Origin: Streptomyces lincolnensis
GTDB taxonomy: Bacteria; Actinomycetota; Actinomycetes; Streptomycetales; Streptomycetaceae
DNA length: 64,000 bases
Assembly: GCF_001685355.1 (NCBI RefSeq)
Contig: NZ_CP016438.1
Span: 8,804,001-8,868,000, forward strand
Direction: 5' to 3'
Shown here: in pieces, positions 1 through 11,975 of the stretch
Numbering within the stretch: position 1 is the first letter of the stretch
Layout of the letters: each line of letters starts with the position of its first letter
Translations under genes and position numbers: made by a program
Notes under the pieces: model-generated
Seen by the model: only the letters and a program-made list of their open reading frames with translations
The model's database searches: none
Told to the model about the DNA's origin: nothing

Positions 1-502
1 GGAGCGACAGCCGGGTCATGCCCTGACGGACACCGGCGTCGTGCTGGGCGAGATCCGGGGTGGCACCGCCCGCCCGGCAGACGTCGACCACCGCGACCAC
101 GCCCTCCACTCCCGGGGTGTCCAGGGCCTGGGTGAGGAGGTCGCCCAGGTTGACGACCGTGGTCGGGGTGTCCTGCCGGGAGTCGCTCGCCATGAAGGAC
201 AGCCGGGGCACGTCGCCGAGCGTGGTGCCGTGGCCGAGGAAGGCGAGGACCAGGACGGCTCCGGCCTCGCCCGCGCGCTCCGCCGCGTCCCGGACCGCCT
301 TCTCCACCTGGGTCTGCATGACGTCCGGGCCGGACAGCAGAGAGCAGATCCCGGGCGGGGGCTCCTCGCAGTCGCCCACCCAGCGCTCCAGCAGGGCGGC
401 ATGGAGGGAGTCCGCCACGTCCTCCAGACCGTCGAGCGGGCCGAGGTCCTGGCACTGCGGTGCGATCACCAGCAGATGGCGGGGTGTGGACGACGGCGTC
501 AT
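1..502 (-). CDS. Caspase-like (peptidase C14) domain protein, C-terminus outside window
   Basis: The first 167 residues of a longer protein are visible; the rest lies left of the window. Residues 82-93 end in a hydrophobic beta strand followed by LGHG, with candidate catalytic His91. Residues 135-146 form a second strand ending DVCRAGG, with candidate nucleophile Cys142. This spacing and the D-x-C-R-x-G signature are those of the p20 fold of caspase/metacaspase-type peptidases. The ATG overlaps the stop of the upstream hydrolase gene as ATGA, so the two are translationally coupled. Bacterial caspase-like proteins often carry C-terminal sensor or effector modules and several act in antiviral or cell-death pathways; whether this one does cannot be told from the visible part. 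No signal peptide is seen, so it is probably cytoplasmic. The fold call is fairly sure, the role is inference. Confidence 0.75.
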   Translation of the reverse strand, partial: MTPSSTPRHLLVIAPQCQDLGPLDGLEDVADSLHAALLERWVGDCEEPPPGICSLLSGPDVMQTQVEKAVRDAAERAGEAGAVLVLAFLGHGTTLGDVPRLSFMASDSRQDTPTTVVNLGDLLTQALDTPGVEGVVAVVDVCRAGGATPDLAQHDAGVRQGMTRLSL

Positions 503-1422
503 ACGACCGTGACGGCTTCGAGCGCCTCGACGATCGGCCCGGCCACGCCCGGCTGGGCCAGATACGTGGCGGCGGGGTGCACCCAGGCGCCGTCGGAGTC
601 CACCCGCCTGCTCACCGGGGCCACCGCGGCGGCGTTCGCCGCGATGCACCGTTCCAGTTCGGGCCGGCCGACGATGAAGTCGTCGCGGTCCCAGAAGGTG
701 AGCCAGCGGCCGACCCCGGCGGGGACCTGGAGCGGCCGCGGACGCATCCGGGCCCGGACCACCGCCCGCATCCCGATGGGCGAGCCCACCGTGACCAGCA
801 GTGGCACCGGACCGGCATGCTCGTGCAGGGTCTCGAACGCCACCACGCTGCCCAGGGAATGCGCCACGACGACAGTGGGACCGGCGGGGTCGAGCTGTGC
901 GGTGACCCGGTCCCGGATCCGGCGGTCGATGCTCAGCCCGGCGTCGTCGACGTGTCCGCGCCGGAGGTAGTCGGTGACCTGCCCGAGGTGACGCACCATC
1001 ACCCGGCCGCTCGCCCAGCCGCCCAGCGTGCGCAGCCCGCGCAGCGCCACGAGCGTGTTCGCGCCGACGATCACCTGCCGCAGCACGTTGCCGGCACCCT
1101 GCTGCTGCCCCTCCGGGGCGATCTGCGCGCGGGCCCGGCGCAGCACCTGTTCCTCGCGGTCGTCCCGTGGGTCCGCGAGACGTTCGTCGACGGCGTCGAG
1201 GAGCAGCTCCGCGACGTCGGCGTCTTCCGACGCGTTGGCGGCGAACAGGTCGCCGTAGTAGGCGAACCGTACGTCCACGGACCCGTCGAGCAGCTCGGCC
1301 GCCCGCCGCGAGTGACCGGCGTTCCGCGCACCGTCGGCCAGGGCGCGCAGCCACTGCGCCTTCTCGGCATCGGTGTCACGCGGCCCGCCCACCCCGTGCA
1401 CGAAGACCAGACGCGGTCTCAT
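499..1422 (-). CDS. Alpha/beta hydrolase fold protein coupled to the caspase-like gene
   Basis: A 307-residue cytoplasmic protein. HGVGG near residues 9-13 is the oxyanion strand-loop of alpha/beta hydrolases, and AHSLGS near residues 187-192 is the nucleophile elbow with Ser189 as the candidate catalytic serine. A late His (AWVHP, near the C-terminus) could complete the triad. The middle (residues about 60-150) is helical and charged and matches no substrate class I recognise. I chose the ATG at 1422 because GGGGGGA lies just upstream; an in-frame TTG 15 bases earlier is possible. The stop overlaps the start of the caspase-like gene by four bases, which argues for co-expression and a joint function. 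Substrate unknown; peptidase, lipase and esterase are all open. Confidence 0.8.
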   Translation of the reverse strand: MRPRLVFVHGVGGPRDTDAEKAQWLRALADGARNAGHSRRAAELLDGSVDVRFAYYGDLFAANASEDADVAELLLDAVDERLADPRDDREEQVLRRARAQIAPEGQQQGAGNVLRQVIVGANTLVALRGLRTLGGWASGRVMVRHLGQVTDYLRRGHVDDAGLSIDRRIRDRVTAQLDPAGPTVVVAHSLGSVVAFETLHEHAGPVPLLVTVGSPIGMRAVVRARMRPRPLQVPAGVGRWLTFWDRDDFIVGRPELERCIAANAAAVAPVSRRVDSDGAWVHPAATYLAQPGVAGPIVEALEAVTVV

Positions 1423-1450
1423 CGTTCCCCCCGGCAACTTCCCCTGGCCC

Positions 1451-1494
1451 CCTCGCGCTTCACCCCGGCGGCGGGGCCGGGGTGAAGCGCGAGG
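1451..1494 (-). terminator. Strong hairpin after gnd
   Basis: Perfect 18-bp inverted repeat (arms 1451-1468 and 1477-1494) with an 8-base loop. It starts about 20 bases after the gnd stop and lies before the hydrolase start on the same strand. There is no T-run, as is usual for Streptomyces terminators. Confidence 0.85.
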
Positions 1495-1515
1495 ATATCA
1501 ACCGTGAACGGGCCG

Positions 1516-5676
<4,161 letters not shown>

Positions 5677-5806
5677 GAGCTGCTCCTCTGCGTGAGGCGG
5701 GGGCGGTGACCCCATCGCGACGAACGGTCGGCTTCCATAGCCAACACGATGCCCGGAAAATTCCTTCCCGTCGTCGTACCTGAGCAGGCAATGAGTCCTA
5801 CTGCCG

Positions 5807-6631
5807 ATGGAGTACGACGGGCCCCGTGTCCTCCCCAGGATGGGTGACACCCCTTGGGGGCGCACCTCCTTTTCCTTGGTACTACTGCTCTTCGTGGACC
5901 TCGACCCCCAGCTCGCAGCCCTGTGGCCCCTCGGTGGCTTCTTCGTCCTACGTACGACCGGAACCCCGAGACCGCCCCTGACGACCCTCGCGCGGGCGTA
6001 CGAGGACGGGGTATCGGGTGAAGGCGGAAATGCCCTGACTTTTCGCGTCCGCAAGGTCGCGGCCGCCCTGCGCGCCCCCGAGGAGCGCATCGCGGCCTCG
6101 ATCGCCCAGCAGGGCCTGGCGGCCCGGCTGTGGTCGGTGACGCTCGGCTGCGCCGCCCTGTACGGCCGGGTGCCCGACCTGGATCCCGGGCTGCTGCACT
6201 GGGACCCGGACGGCAGCGCGCCCGACGATCTGTGGCTGCCCGCCGTACGACCGCTGCCCGCGGACTCCGCGACCCTCGCGGACCTCGTCCTGCACGCCCA
6301 CCTCGAACCCCTCGCGCGAGCCCTGCACACCCGCCACCGCGTCGCCCCGGGGCTGCTGTGGGGAAACGCGGCCTCCGCGCTCGCCGGCGCCGCCCGTCAG
6401 CTGGCCGGATGGGCGCACGGACACGGCCGGGAGGAGGTCGCCGCCCGCGCCCTCGCCCTCACCGCGGACCTCCTGGCCCACCCCCTCCTGGCCGGCACCG
6501 GCACCCTCACCGGAACCGCCTTCCGGCGTCGCAGCTGCTGCCTCTACTACCGCCTGCCCGGCGGGGGCGTCTGTGGCGACTGTTGCTTCACACGACCCCC
6601 GCGGTCTTCCCCGCGCGCCGCATCTGGGTGA
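5807..6631 (+). CDS. FhuF-like (2Fe-2S)-binding protein, possibly ferric-siderophore reductase
   Basis: The last 25 residues carry the Cys-Cys-x10-Cys-x2-Cys signature (RRSCCLYYRLPGGG then CGDC) that binds the [2Fe-2S] cluster of FhuF-type ferric-siderophore reductases. The preceding about 200 residues are Ala/Leu-rich and helical, as in the family. FhuF reduces iron in siderophores after import; no siderophore gene is nearby, so this role is family-level inference. The start is uncertain: ATG 5807 is the longest, ATG 5840 and GTG 5894 (before VDLDPQLAALWP) are alternatives, and none has a good ribosome binding site. Codons between 5850 and 5885 look less Streptomyces-like, which favours the GTG at 5894. 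A 40-base gap separates it from the glgM-type gene. Confidence 0.75.
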   Translation: MEYDGPRVLPRMGDTPWGRTSFSLVLLLFVDLDPQLAALWPLGGFFVLRTTGTPRPPLTTLARAYEDGVSGEGGNALTFRVRKVAAALRAPEERIAASIAQQGLAARLWSVTLGCAALYGRVPDLDPGLLHWDPDGSAPDDLWLPAVRPLPADSATLADLVLHAHLEPLARALHTRHRVAPGLLWGNAASALAGAARQLAGWAHGHGREEVAARALALTADLLAHPLLAGTGTLTGTAFRRRSCCLYYRLPGGGVCGDCCFTRPPRSSPRAASG

Positions 6632-6671
6632 CCATGAAGGCCGAACAGCTGCTGAGAACAGGGGGTTCCGG

Positions 6672-7835
6672 GTGCGAGTGGGCCTGTTGACCCGGGAGTA
6701 CCCGCCGGACGTGTACGGCGGCGCGGGTGTCCATGTCGAGTTCCTCGCCCGGGAGTTGAGGTCCCTCGTCGATCTCGACGTGCACTGCTGGGGGGAGGTC
6801 TCCCTGGCGGAGAAGGCGGCCGGCGTGATCCGCCACCGGCCCTGGTCCGCGCTGGACACCGCCAACGACGCGCTGCGCACCTTCTCCGTGGACCTCGCCA
6901 TGGCCGCCGGCCTCGAAGGCCGCGAACTGGTGCACTCCCACACCTGGTACGCCAACCTCGCCGGCCACCTGGGCAAGCTCCTGTACGGCATTCCGCATGT
7001 GATGACCGCGCACTCGCTGGAGCCCCTGCGCCCCTGGAAGGCCGAGCAACTCGGCGGCGGCTACGCCCTGTCGAGCTGGGCCGAGCGCACCGCGATCGAG
7101 AGCGCCGACGCCGTGATCGCCGTCTCCGGGGCCATGCGCGAGGACATCCTCGGCTGCTACCCGGCGCTGGATCCGGCCAAGGTCCACATCGTGCACAACG
7201 GCATCGACACCGCCCTGTACCGGCCCGACCACGGCACCGACGTGCTGGACCGGATCGGTCTCGACCGCGACCGGCCGATCGTGCTGTTCGTCGGCCGTAT
7301 CACCCGCCAGAAGGGCGTGCCCCATCTGCTGCGCGCGGTGCGGGACATCGACCCGGCGGCACAGGTCGTGCTGTGCGCGGGCGCCCCCGACACCCCCGAG
7401 ATCGACCAGGAGTTCCGCGAGCTCTTCCAGGAGCTCAGCCGGGTCCGCGAGGACGTGCACTGGATCCCGCAGATGCTGCCGCGCCCCGAGGTGATCCAAC
7501 TCCTCACCCATGCCACGGTCTTCGTCTGTCCCTCGGTGTACGAGCCGCTCGGCATCGTCAACCTGGAGGCGATGGCCTGCGGAACCCCCGTCGTGGCCTC
7601 CCGGGTCGGCGGTATCCCCGAGGTCGTGGACGACGGCAGGACCGGGGTACTCGTCCCGGTGGACGACGACTTCGAGACGGGCCTCGCGCGGGCCCTGGAT
7701 TCGGTGATCGGCGATCCGGGTACGGCACGGCGGATGGGCGAGGCGGGAAGGGAACGAGCGGTGGGCGAGTTCGGCTGGGACGCCGTCGCCCGGCGCACGG
7801 TGCGGCTCTACGAGGAGATCGTCAAACAGGCGTAG
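6672..7835 (+). CDS. glgM: GT4 glycosyltransferase, GlgM-type alpha-maltose-1-phosphate / glycogen synthase
   Basis: 387 residues. The N-terminus (LLTREYPPDVYGGAGVH) is the GT-B sugar-acceptor loop of glycogen-synthase-like GT4 enzymes. The C-terminal half has VGRITRQKG (donor-phosphate contact) and the E-x7-E motif within CPSVYEPLGIVNLEAMACG. In actinobacteria the protein encoded beside glgC is GlgM, which joins ADP-glucose to glucose 1-phosphate to make maltose 1-phosphate for the GlgE pathway. The adjacent glgC here supports that reading over a generic GlgA. GTG at 6672 has AGGGGG upstream. It runs in the same direction as glgC with a 51-base gap. I am sure of the family and less sure of synthase versus GlgM activity. 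Confidence 0.85.
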   Translation: MRVGLLTREYPPDVYGGAGVHVEFLARELRSLVDLDVHCWGEVSLAEKAAGVIRHRPWSALDTANDALRTFSVDLAMAAGLEGRELVHSHTWYANLAGHLGKLLYGIPHVMTAHSLEPLRPWKAEQLGGGYALSSWAERTAIESADAVIAVSGAMREDILGCYPALDPAKVHIVHNGIDTALYRPDHGTDVLDRIGLDRDRPIVLFVGRITRQKGVPHLLRAVRDIDPAAQVVLCAGAPDTPEIDQEFRELFQELSRVREDVHWIPQMLPRPEVIQLLTHATVFVCPSVYEPLGIVNLEAMACGTPVVASRVGGIPEVVDDGRTGVLVPVDDDFETGLARALDSVIGDPGTARRMGEAGRERAVGEFGWDAVARRTVRLYEEIVKQA

Positions 7836-7886
7836 GGCGTCCCGCACAAGGGCAGGCATGGGTCAACCAGGGTGAGGGGAGCGGCC

Positions 7887-9107
7887 ATGCGTCGTGGTGG
7901 TCCTTCGGTGCTCGGAATCGTACTCGCGGGCGGAGAAGGCAAACGCCTGATGCCCTTGACCACCGACCGCGCCAAACCGGCGGTCACCTTCGGAGGAACG
8001 TATCGCCTGGTCGACTTCGTCCTCTCCAATCTCGTCAACGGCGACATCCTGCGCATCTGCGTGCTCACGCAGTACAAGTCGCACTCGCTGGACCGGCACA
8101 TCACCACCACCTGGCGCATGTCGAGCCTGCTCGGCAACTACGTCACGCCGGTCCCGGCCCAGCAGCGCCTCGGCCCGCGCTGGTACCTGGGCAGCGCGGA
8201 CGCGATCCTCCAGTCCCTGAACCTGATCTACGACGAACGCCCCGAGTACGTCGCGGTGTTCGGAGCGGACCACGTGTACCGCATGGACCCGCGGCAGATG
8301 CTCGCCCAGCACATCGAGTCCGGCGCGGGTGTCACGGTGGCCGGCATCCGCGTGCCGCGCGCCGAGTCCCCGTCCTTCGGCGTGATCACCCCGGGCTCGG
8401 ACGGCCTGACGGTGGAGGGCTTTCTGGAGAAGCCGGCCGATCCGCCGGGCCTGGCGGACGACCCGGAGTGCGTGTTCGCGTCGATGGGCAACTACATCTT
8501 CACCACCAAGGCCCTGATCGAGGCGCTCCAGCGGGACTCCGAGGACCAGAACTCCGTGCACGACATGGGCGGTTCGATCCTCCCGCAGCTCACCGACCGG
8601 GGCGAGGCCCAGCTGTACGACTTCAGCGCCAACCACGTCCCCGGTGAGACCAGCCGCGACCGCGGCTACTGGCGGGACGTGGGAACGATGGACGCCTACT
8701 ACGACGCCCACATGGACCTGATCGCCGAGAGGCCCGCCTTCAACCTCTACAACCGGCAGTGGCCCGTCTACACCCACTCCGGCCAGCTCTCCCCGGCCCG
8801 CTTCAACGCCGGCGGCATCGCCAGCGAGTCCATCATCAGCGCGGGCTGCCTCATCCGGGGCCAGGTCACCCGGTCCGTGCTGTCGCCCGGCGTCGTGGTC
8901 GACCCGGGAGCCGTGGTCCAGGGCTCGGTCCTGCACGACAACGTCAAGATAGGCCGCGGCGCGGTGGTGCGCGGCGCCGTCCTGGACAAGAACGTCGAGG
9001 TGCCCCCGGGCGCAACGATCGGCGTCAACCCGGAACGGGACGCCGAGCTGTACACGGTCTCCAAGGGCGGGGTGATCGCGCTGGGGAAGGGGCAGTTGGT
9101 GACGTAA
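7887..9107 (+). CDS. glgC: Glucose-1-phosphate adenylyltransferase (ADP-glucose pyrophosphorylase)
   Basis: 406 residues. Makes ADP-glucose from ATP and glucose 1-phosphate, the committed step for glycogen. The nucleotidyltransferase signature [13 protein letters not shown] (about 12-24) is followed by KPAV. The substrate region YLGSADAI, the metal-site GADHVY (about 127-132), the FLEKP loop and [13 protein letters not shown] are all present. The C-terminal third is the left-handed beta-helix with repeated hydrophobic hexapeptides (e.g. [13 protein letters not shown]). ATG at 7887 has GAGGGGAG upstream, better than the GTG 15 bases earlier. It forms a unit with the preceding glycosyltransferase and ends at a hairpin. 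Confidence 0.96.
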   Translation: MRRGGPSVLGIVLAGGEGKRLMPLTTDRAKPAVTFGGTYRLVDFVLSNLVNGDILRICVLTQYKSHSLDRHITTTWRMSSLLGNYVTPVPAQQRLGPRWYLGSADAILQSLNLIYDERPEYVAVFGADHVYRMDPRQMLAQHIESGAGVTVAGIRVPRAESPSFGVITPGSDGLTVEGFLEKPADPPGLADDPECVFASMGNYIFTTKALIEALQRDSEDQNSVHDMGGSILPQLTDRGEAQLYDFSANHVPGETSRDRGYWRDVGTMDAYYDAHMDLIAERPAFNLYNRQWPVYTHSGQLSPARFNAGGIASESIISAGCLIRGQVTRSVLSPGVVVDPGAVVQGSVLHDNVKIGRGAVVRGAVLDKNVEVPPGATIGVNPERDAELYTVSKGGVIALGKGQLVT

Positions 9108-9122
9108 TCAGCCTGGTCTGTA

Positions 9123-9144
9123 CCAGGGGCCTCCGGGCCCCTGG
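9123..9144 (+). terminator. Hairpin after glgC
   Basis: 9-bp stem (9123-9131 with 9136-9144) and a TCCG loop, 15 bases after the glgC stop. Confidence 0.7.
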
Positions 9145-9184
9145 ACGCGTGACGGAATCCGTGGTGGCATACCACTTCGTGTCC

Positions 9185-9200
9185 ATGACAACGTTGTTAT
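9185..9200. promoter_or_regulatory. LacI-family-like palindromic operator before the GH2 gene
   Basis: ATGACAACGTTGTTAT, a near-palindrome centred on ACAACGTTGT, ends ten bases before the GTG start and abuts the ribosome binding site. LacI-family repressors of Streptomyces sugar genes bind palindromes of this form, so repression lifted by an oligosaccharide is likely. No LacI gene is in the window. Confidence 0.65.
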
Positions 9201-9210
9201 GGAGGTTTCC

Positions 9211-11826
9211 GTGCGCACCAGACGTCTCAGAGGCCGACTGGCCTTACTGTTCGCCGCGCTGGTGGGTCTCACCGGCCTCACCGCGGCACCCGCACCCGCC
9301 CTGGCCGACGACCCCGTCGAGGCCCGCGGCCTCAAGGGCGAGTACTACACCCAGTCCGCACCCGGCGCCTTCGACTTCCATGAGCTGAAGGCCACCACCT
9401 TCGACCCGACCCTCGACTTCGACACCCTGGAGCCCCGGCTCGCCGCCGCGACCGGACGCGCGGACGACGTCAGCGTCCGCTGGACCGGCCGGATCGTGCC
9501 GGAGCGGACCGGCCCCCACACCTTCTCGGTCATCGGTGACAACGGCTTCCGCCTGTGGATCGGCGGACAGCTCCTCATCGACCACTGGGTGGACGACTGG
9601 GACCGCGAACAGACGGCGGCACCGGTCGAGCTGACCGCGGGCACCGCCTACGACATCAAGGTCGAGTACTTCGAGCACTACGGCGGCTCCAACCTCCACC
9701 TGCGCTGGACCCCGCCGGGCGGCGCCAAGGAAGCCGTCCCGCAGTCGGCGTTCCGGCTTCCCGACGGCTACGCCTACGACGGACCGATCGCCACCACCGT
9801 CCTCGGCACCGGCCGTACGGTCAGGCTCGACTTCGCCCAGCCCCTCGCGGCACCCCCGGCCGGCCTGACCGGCCACCTCGAAGCGGTGATCGGCGGCGCC
9901 AAGTGGCCCCTGACCGGCGTCGGGCAGGACCCCGCCGACCCCCGGTCCCTCCTCGTCACCCTGGGCGAACCCGTCGTGGGCAACAAGACCGGCACCGCTC
10001 GGGGCGCGGCCGATCTCCGCTACGACGGCGCCGGCGGGCTGACGGGCGTAGACGGTGACGCCGTCGGGGCGTTCTGGAGCAGCGGCCCCAACCGCTCGAC
10101 GTACCAGCTGCGCACACCGTGGGCCGACGAGGTGGGCCCGGACAACGCCCATCCGGAGTATCCGCGCCCGCAGTTGACCCGCACCGACTGGCGCAGCCTC
10201 AACGGCCGCTGGCAGTTCGCCGCGGCCGAGGCGGGCGAGCGGCCGCCCGTCGGCCGGACCCTGCCCGAGCGCATCCTCGTCCCGTACCCCGTGGAGTCCC
10301 AGCTCTCGGGTGTCGAACGGCACGAGGGCCGGATGTGGTACCGGCGCACCTTCACGGTCCCGGCCGACTGGCGCATCGGCTCCGGACAGCGACTGCGGCT
10401 GAACTTCGGCGCGGTCGACTGGCGGACCGAGGTCTACGTCAACGGCACCAAGGTCACCGAACACCAGGGCGGCTACGACAAGTTCAGTGCCGACATCACG
10501 GACGCCCTCAAGCCCGGCCGCACCCAGGAACTGATCGTCGGCGTCTACGACCCGACCGACGCGGCGAACGGCGAGAACCCGCCCCTCGGCAAGCAGCGCC
10601 TGGACCCGAGCGGCATCTGGTACACGCCCTCCTCCGGCATCTGGCAGACGGTGTGGATGGAACCGGTGGCCCGCGACCACATCGACTCGCTGAAACTCGT
10701 CCCGGACCTCACCCGCGATCGGCTGACCGTGGAGGCCGGGGGAGTCCGTGACGGCGTACCGATCACGGCGACGGCGTACGACGGGAAGCGCCCGGTGGCC
10801 ACGGCGCGCGGCCGCACCGGAGAGCCGCTCACCCTGACCATCGACGACCCGCACCTGTGGTCGCCCGACGACCCCTTCCTCTACGGCCTGAAGGTGAGCG
10901 TCGGCGCCGACCGCGTCGGCAGCTACTTCGGCATGCGGTCCATCGCGGTCGAGCAGGTGAACGGCGTTCCGCGCACGGTCCTCAACGGCGAGCCGGTCTT
11001 CATGATGGCCACGCTCGACCAGGGCTTCTGGCCCGACGGCCTGCACACCGCGCCGACCGACGAGGCCCTCGCCTACGACCTGAAGGTGCACAAGCGGCTG
11101 GGCTTCAACTCGGTGCGCAAGCACATCAAGGTCGAACCCGACCGCTGGTTCTACTGGGCCGACCGGCTGGGCCTGCTGGTGTGGCAGGACATGCCCTCGA
11201 TGACCGCGGGGGTGAACCCGAACGCCGGGGCGCGCGCCGAGTACGAGCGCGAGATGAAGGAGATGATCGACGAGCACATCAGCAGCCCGTCCGTCGTCAT
11301 GTGGGTGACCTTCAACGAGGGCTGGGGCCAGTACGACGTGGGACGGGTCGCCGAGCAGGCCAAGGCCTGGGACCCCACCCGCCTGGTCAACAACCAGTCG
11401 GGCCTCAACCTGGGCGCCGACGGAGGTACCGGCGACCTCATGGACGAGCACGGCTACCCCAGCCCCGCCCTGCCGCCCCGCCCGGACGGCAGACGCGCCC
11501 TGGTCAGCGGCGAGTACGGCGGCCTGGGCCTCGCCGTGCCCGGCCACGCCTGGTCGGTGCAGCAGTCCTACGTCGACGTCGACCCGGCGACCTACACCGA
11601 CGACTACCTGGCCAAGCTCGACGAGGTGCGCACCCTGGTCTGCCGGGGCAGCAACGGTGCCGTCTACACACAGATCGCGGACGTGGAGGGCGAGCTCAAC
11701 GGACTGCTCACCTACGACCGGAAGATCCTCAAGCCGGACGTGGGCCGGGTGAGGGCCGCGCACGAGGCGCTGATCCGGGACGCGTCGCGCGCCGCACCGT
11801 CGGGATGCCCGGCGGACCTGCGCTGA
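9211..11826 (+). CDS. Secreted PA14-domain glycoside hydrolase family 2 enzyme
   Basis: 871 residues, exported by an N-terminal signal peptide ending near ALADDP (about 32). Residues about 38-185 are a PA14 domain (GLKGEYYT, IGDNGFRLWIGGQLLIDHW), a carbohydrate-binding insert of several hydrolases. Then come the GH2 sugar-binding jelly roll (RTDWRSLNGRWQF, MWYRRTFTVP), an immunoglobulin-like part and a TIM barrel. WVTFNEGWG holds the candidate acid/base Glu and VSGEYGG the candidate nucleophile Glu. Substrate (beta-galactoside, beta-mannoside or glucuronide) cannot be told. GTG at 9211 has GGAGG six bases upstream; the ATG at 9199 overlaps that site. Codon 12 is TTA (9244-9246), the only TTA I found in a plus-strand gene here, implying dependence on the bldA tRNA. 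Confidence 0.88.
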   Translation: MRTRRLRGRLALLFAALVGLTGLTAAPAPALADDPVEARGLKGEYYTQSAPGAFDFHELKATTFDPTLDFDTLEPRLAAATGRADDVSVRWTGRIVPERTGPHTFSVIGDNGFRLWIGGQLLIDHWVDDWDREQTAAPVELTAGTAYDIKVEYFEHYGGSNLHLRWTPPGGAKEAVPQSAFRLPDGYAYDGPIATTVLGTGRTVRLDFAQPLAAPPAGLTGHLEAVIGGAKWPLTGVGQDPADPRSLLVTLGEPVVGNKTGTARGAADLRYDGAGGLTGVDGDAVGAFWSSGPNRSTYQLRTPWADEVGPDNAHPEYPRPQLTRTDWRSLNGRWQFAAAEAGERPPVGRTLPERILVPYPVESQLSGVERHEGRMWYRRTFTVPADWRIGSGQRLRLNFGAVDWRTEVYVNGTKVTEHQGGYDKFSADITDALKPGRTQELIVGVYDPTDAANGENPPLGKQRLDPSGIWYTPSSGIWQTVWMEPVARDHIDSLKLVPDLTRDRLTVEAGGVRDGVPITATAYDGKRPVATARGRTGEPLTLTIDDPHLWSPDDPFLYGLKVSVGADRVGSYFGMRSIAVEQVNGVPRTVLNGEPVFMMATLDQGFWPDGLHTAPTDEALAYDLKVHKRLGFNSVRKHIKVEPDRWFYWADRLGLLVWQDMPSMTAGVNPNAGARAEYEREMKEMIDEHISSPSVVMWVTFNEGWGQYDVGRVAEQAKAWDPTRLVNNQSGLNLGADGGTGDLMDEHGYPSPALPPRPDGRRALVSGEYGGLGLAVPGHAWSVQQSYVDVDPATYTDDYLAKLDEVRTLVCRGSNGAVYTQIADVEGELNGLLTYDRKILKPDVGRVRAAHEALIRDASRAAPSGCPADLR

Positions 11827-11847
11827 TGTGACCTCTGACGCCCCATG

Positions 11848-11876
11848 AGTCCCGCCCCTCCCAGAGGGGCGGGACT
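11848..11876 (+). terminator. Hairpin after the GH2 gene
   Basis: 13-bp perfect stem (11848-11860 with 11864-11876) around a CCA loop, about 20 bases after the stop. Confidence 0.8.
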
Positions 11877-11900
11877 TAATCTGCTGTTAACTGTGCGTAG

Positions 11901-11920
11901 CTTGATCGTACTTGACCGTA
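11901..11920. repeat. Tandem 10-bp repeat in the DGAT promoter region
   Basis: CTTGATCGTA followed directly by CTTGACCGTA (9 of 10 identical), 56 bases before the DGAT start. One copy per helical turn suggests a cooperative regulator site; which regulator is unknown. Confidence 0.45.
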
Positions 11921-11975
11921 ATCGCCTCCGGACGATTGACTGCTTGCCCACCCGTCGTCGACGCGAGGCAAGCCA

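Noticed and set aside
9244..11763. Very long open frames antisense to the GH2 gene and similar antisense frames elsewhere (e.g. 27218-29410, 48187-50877)
   Set aside because: High-GC codon bias leaves the complementary frame open. Their translations are low-complexity Arg/Ala/Gly/Val mixes with no motif, and they lie opposite well-recognised genes.
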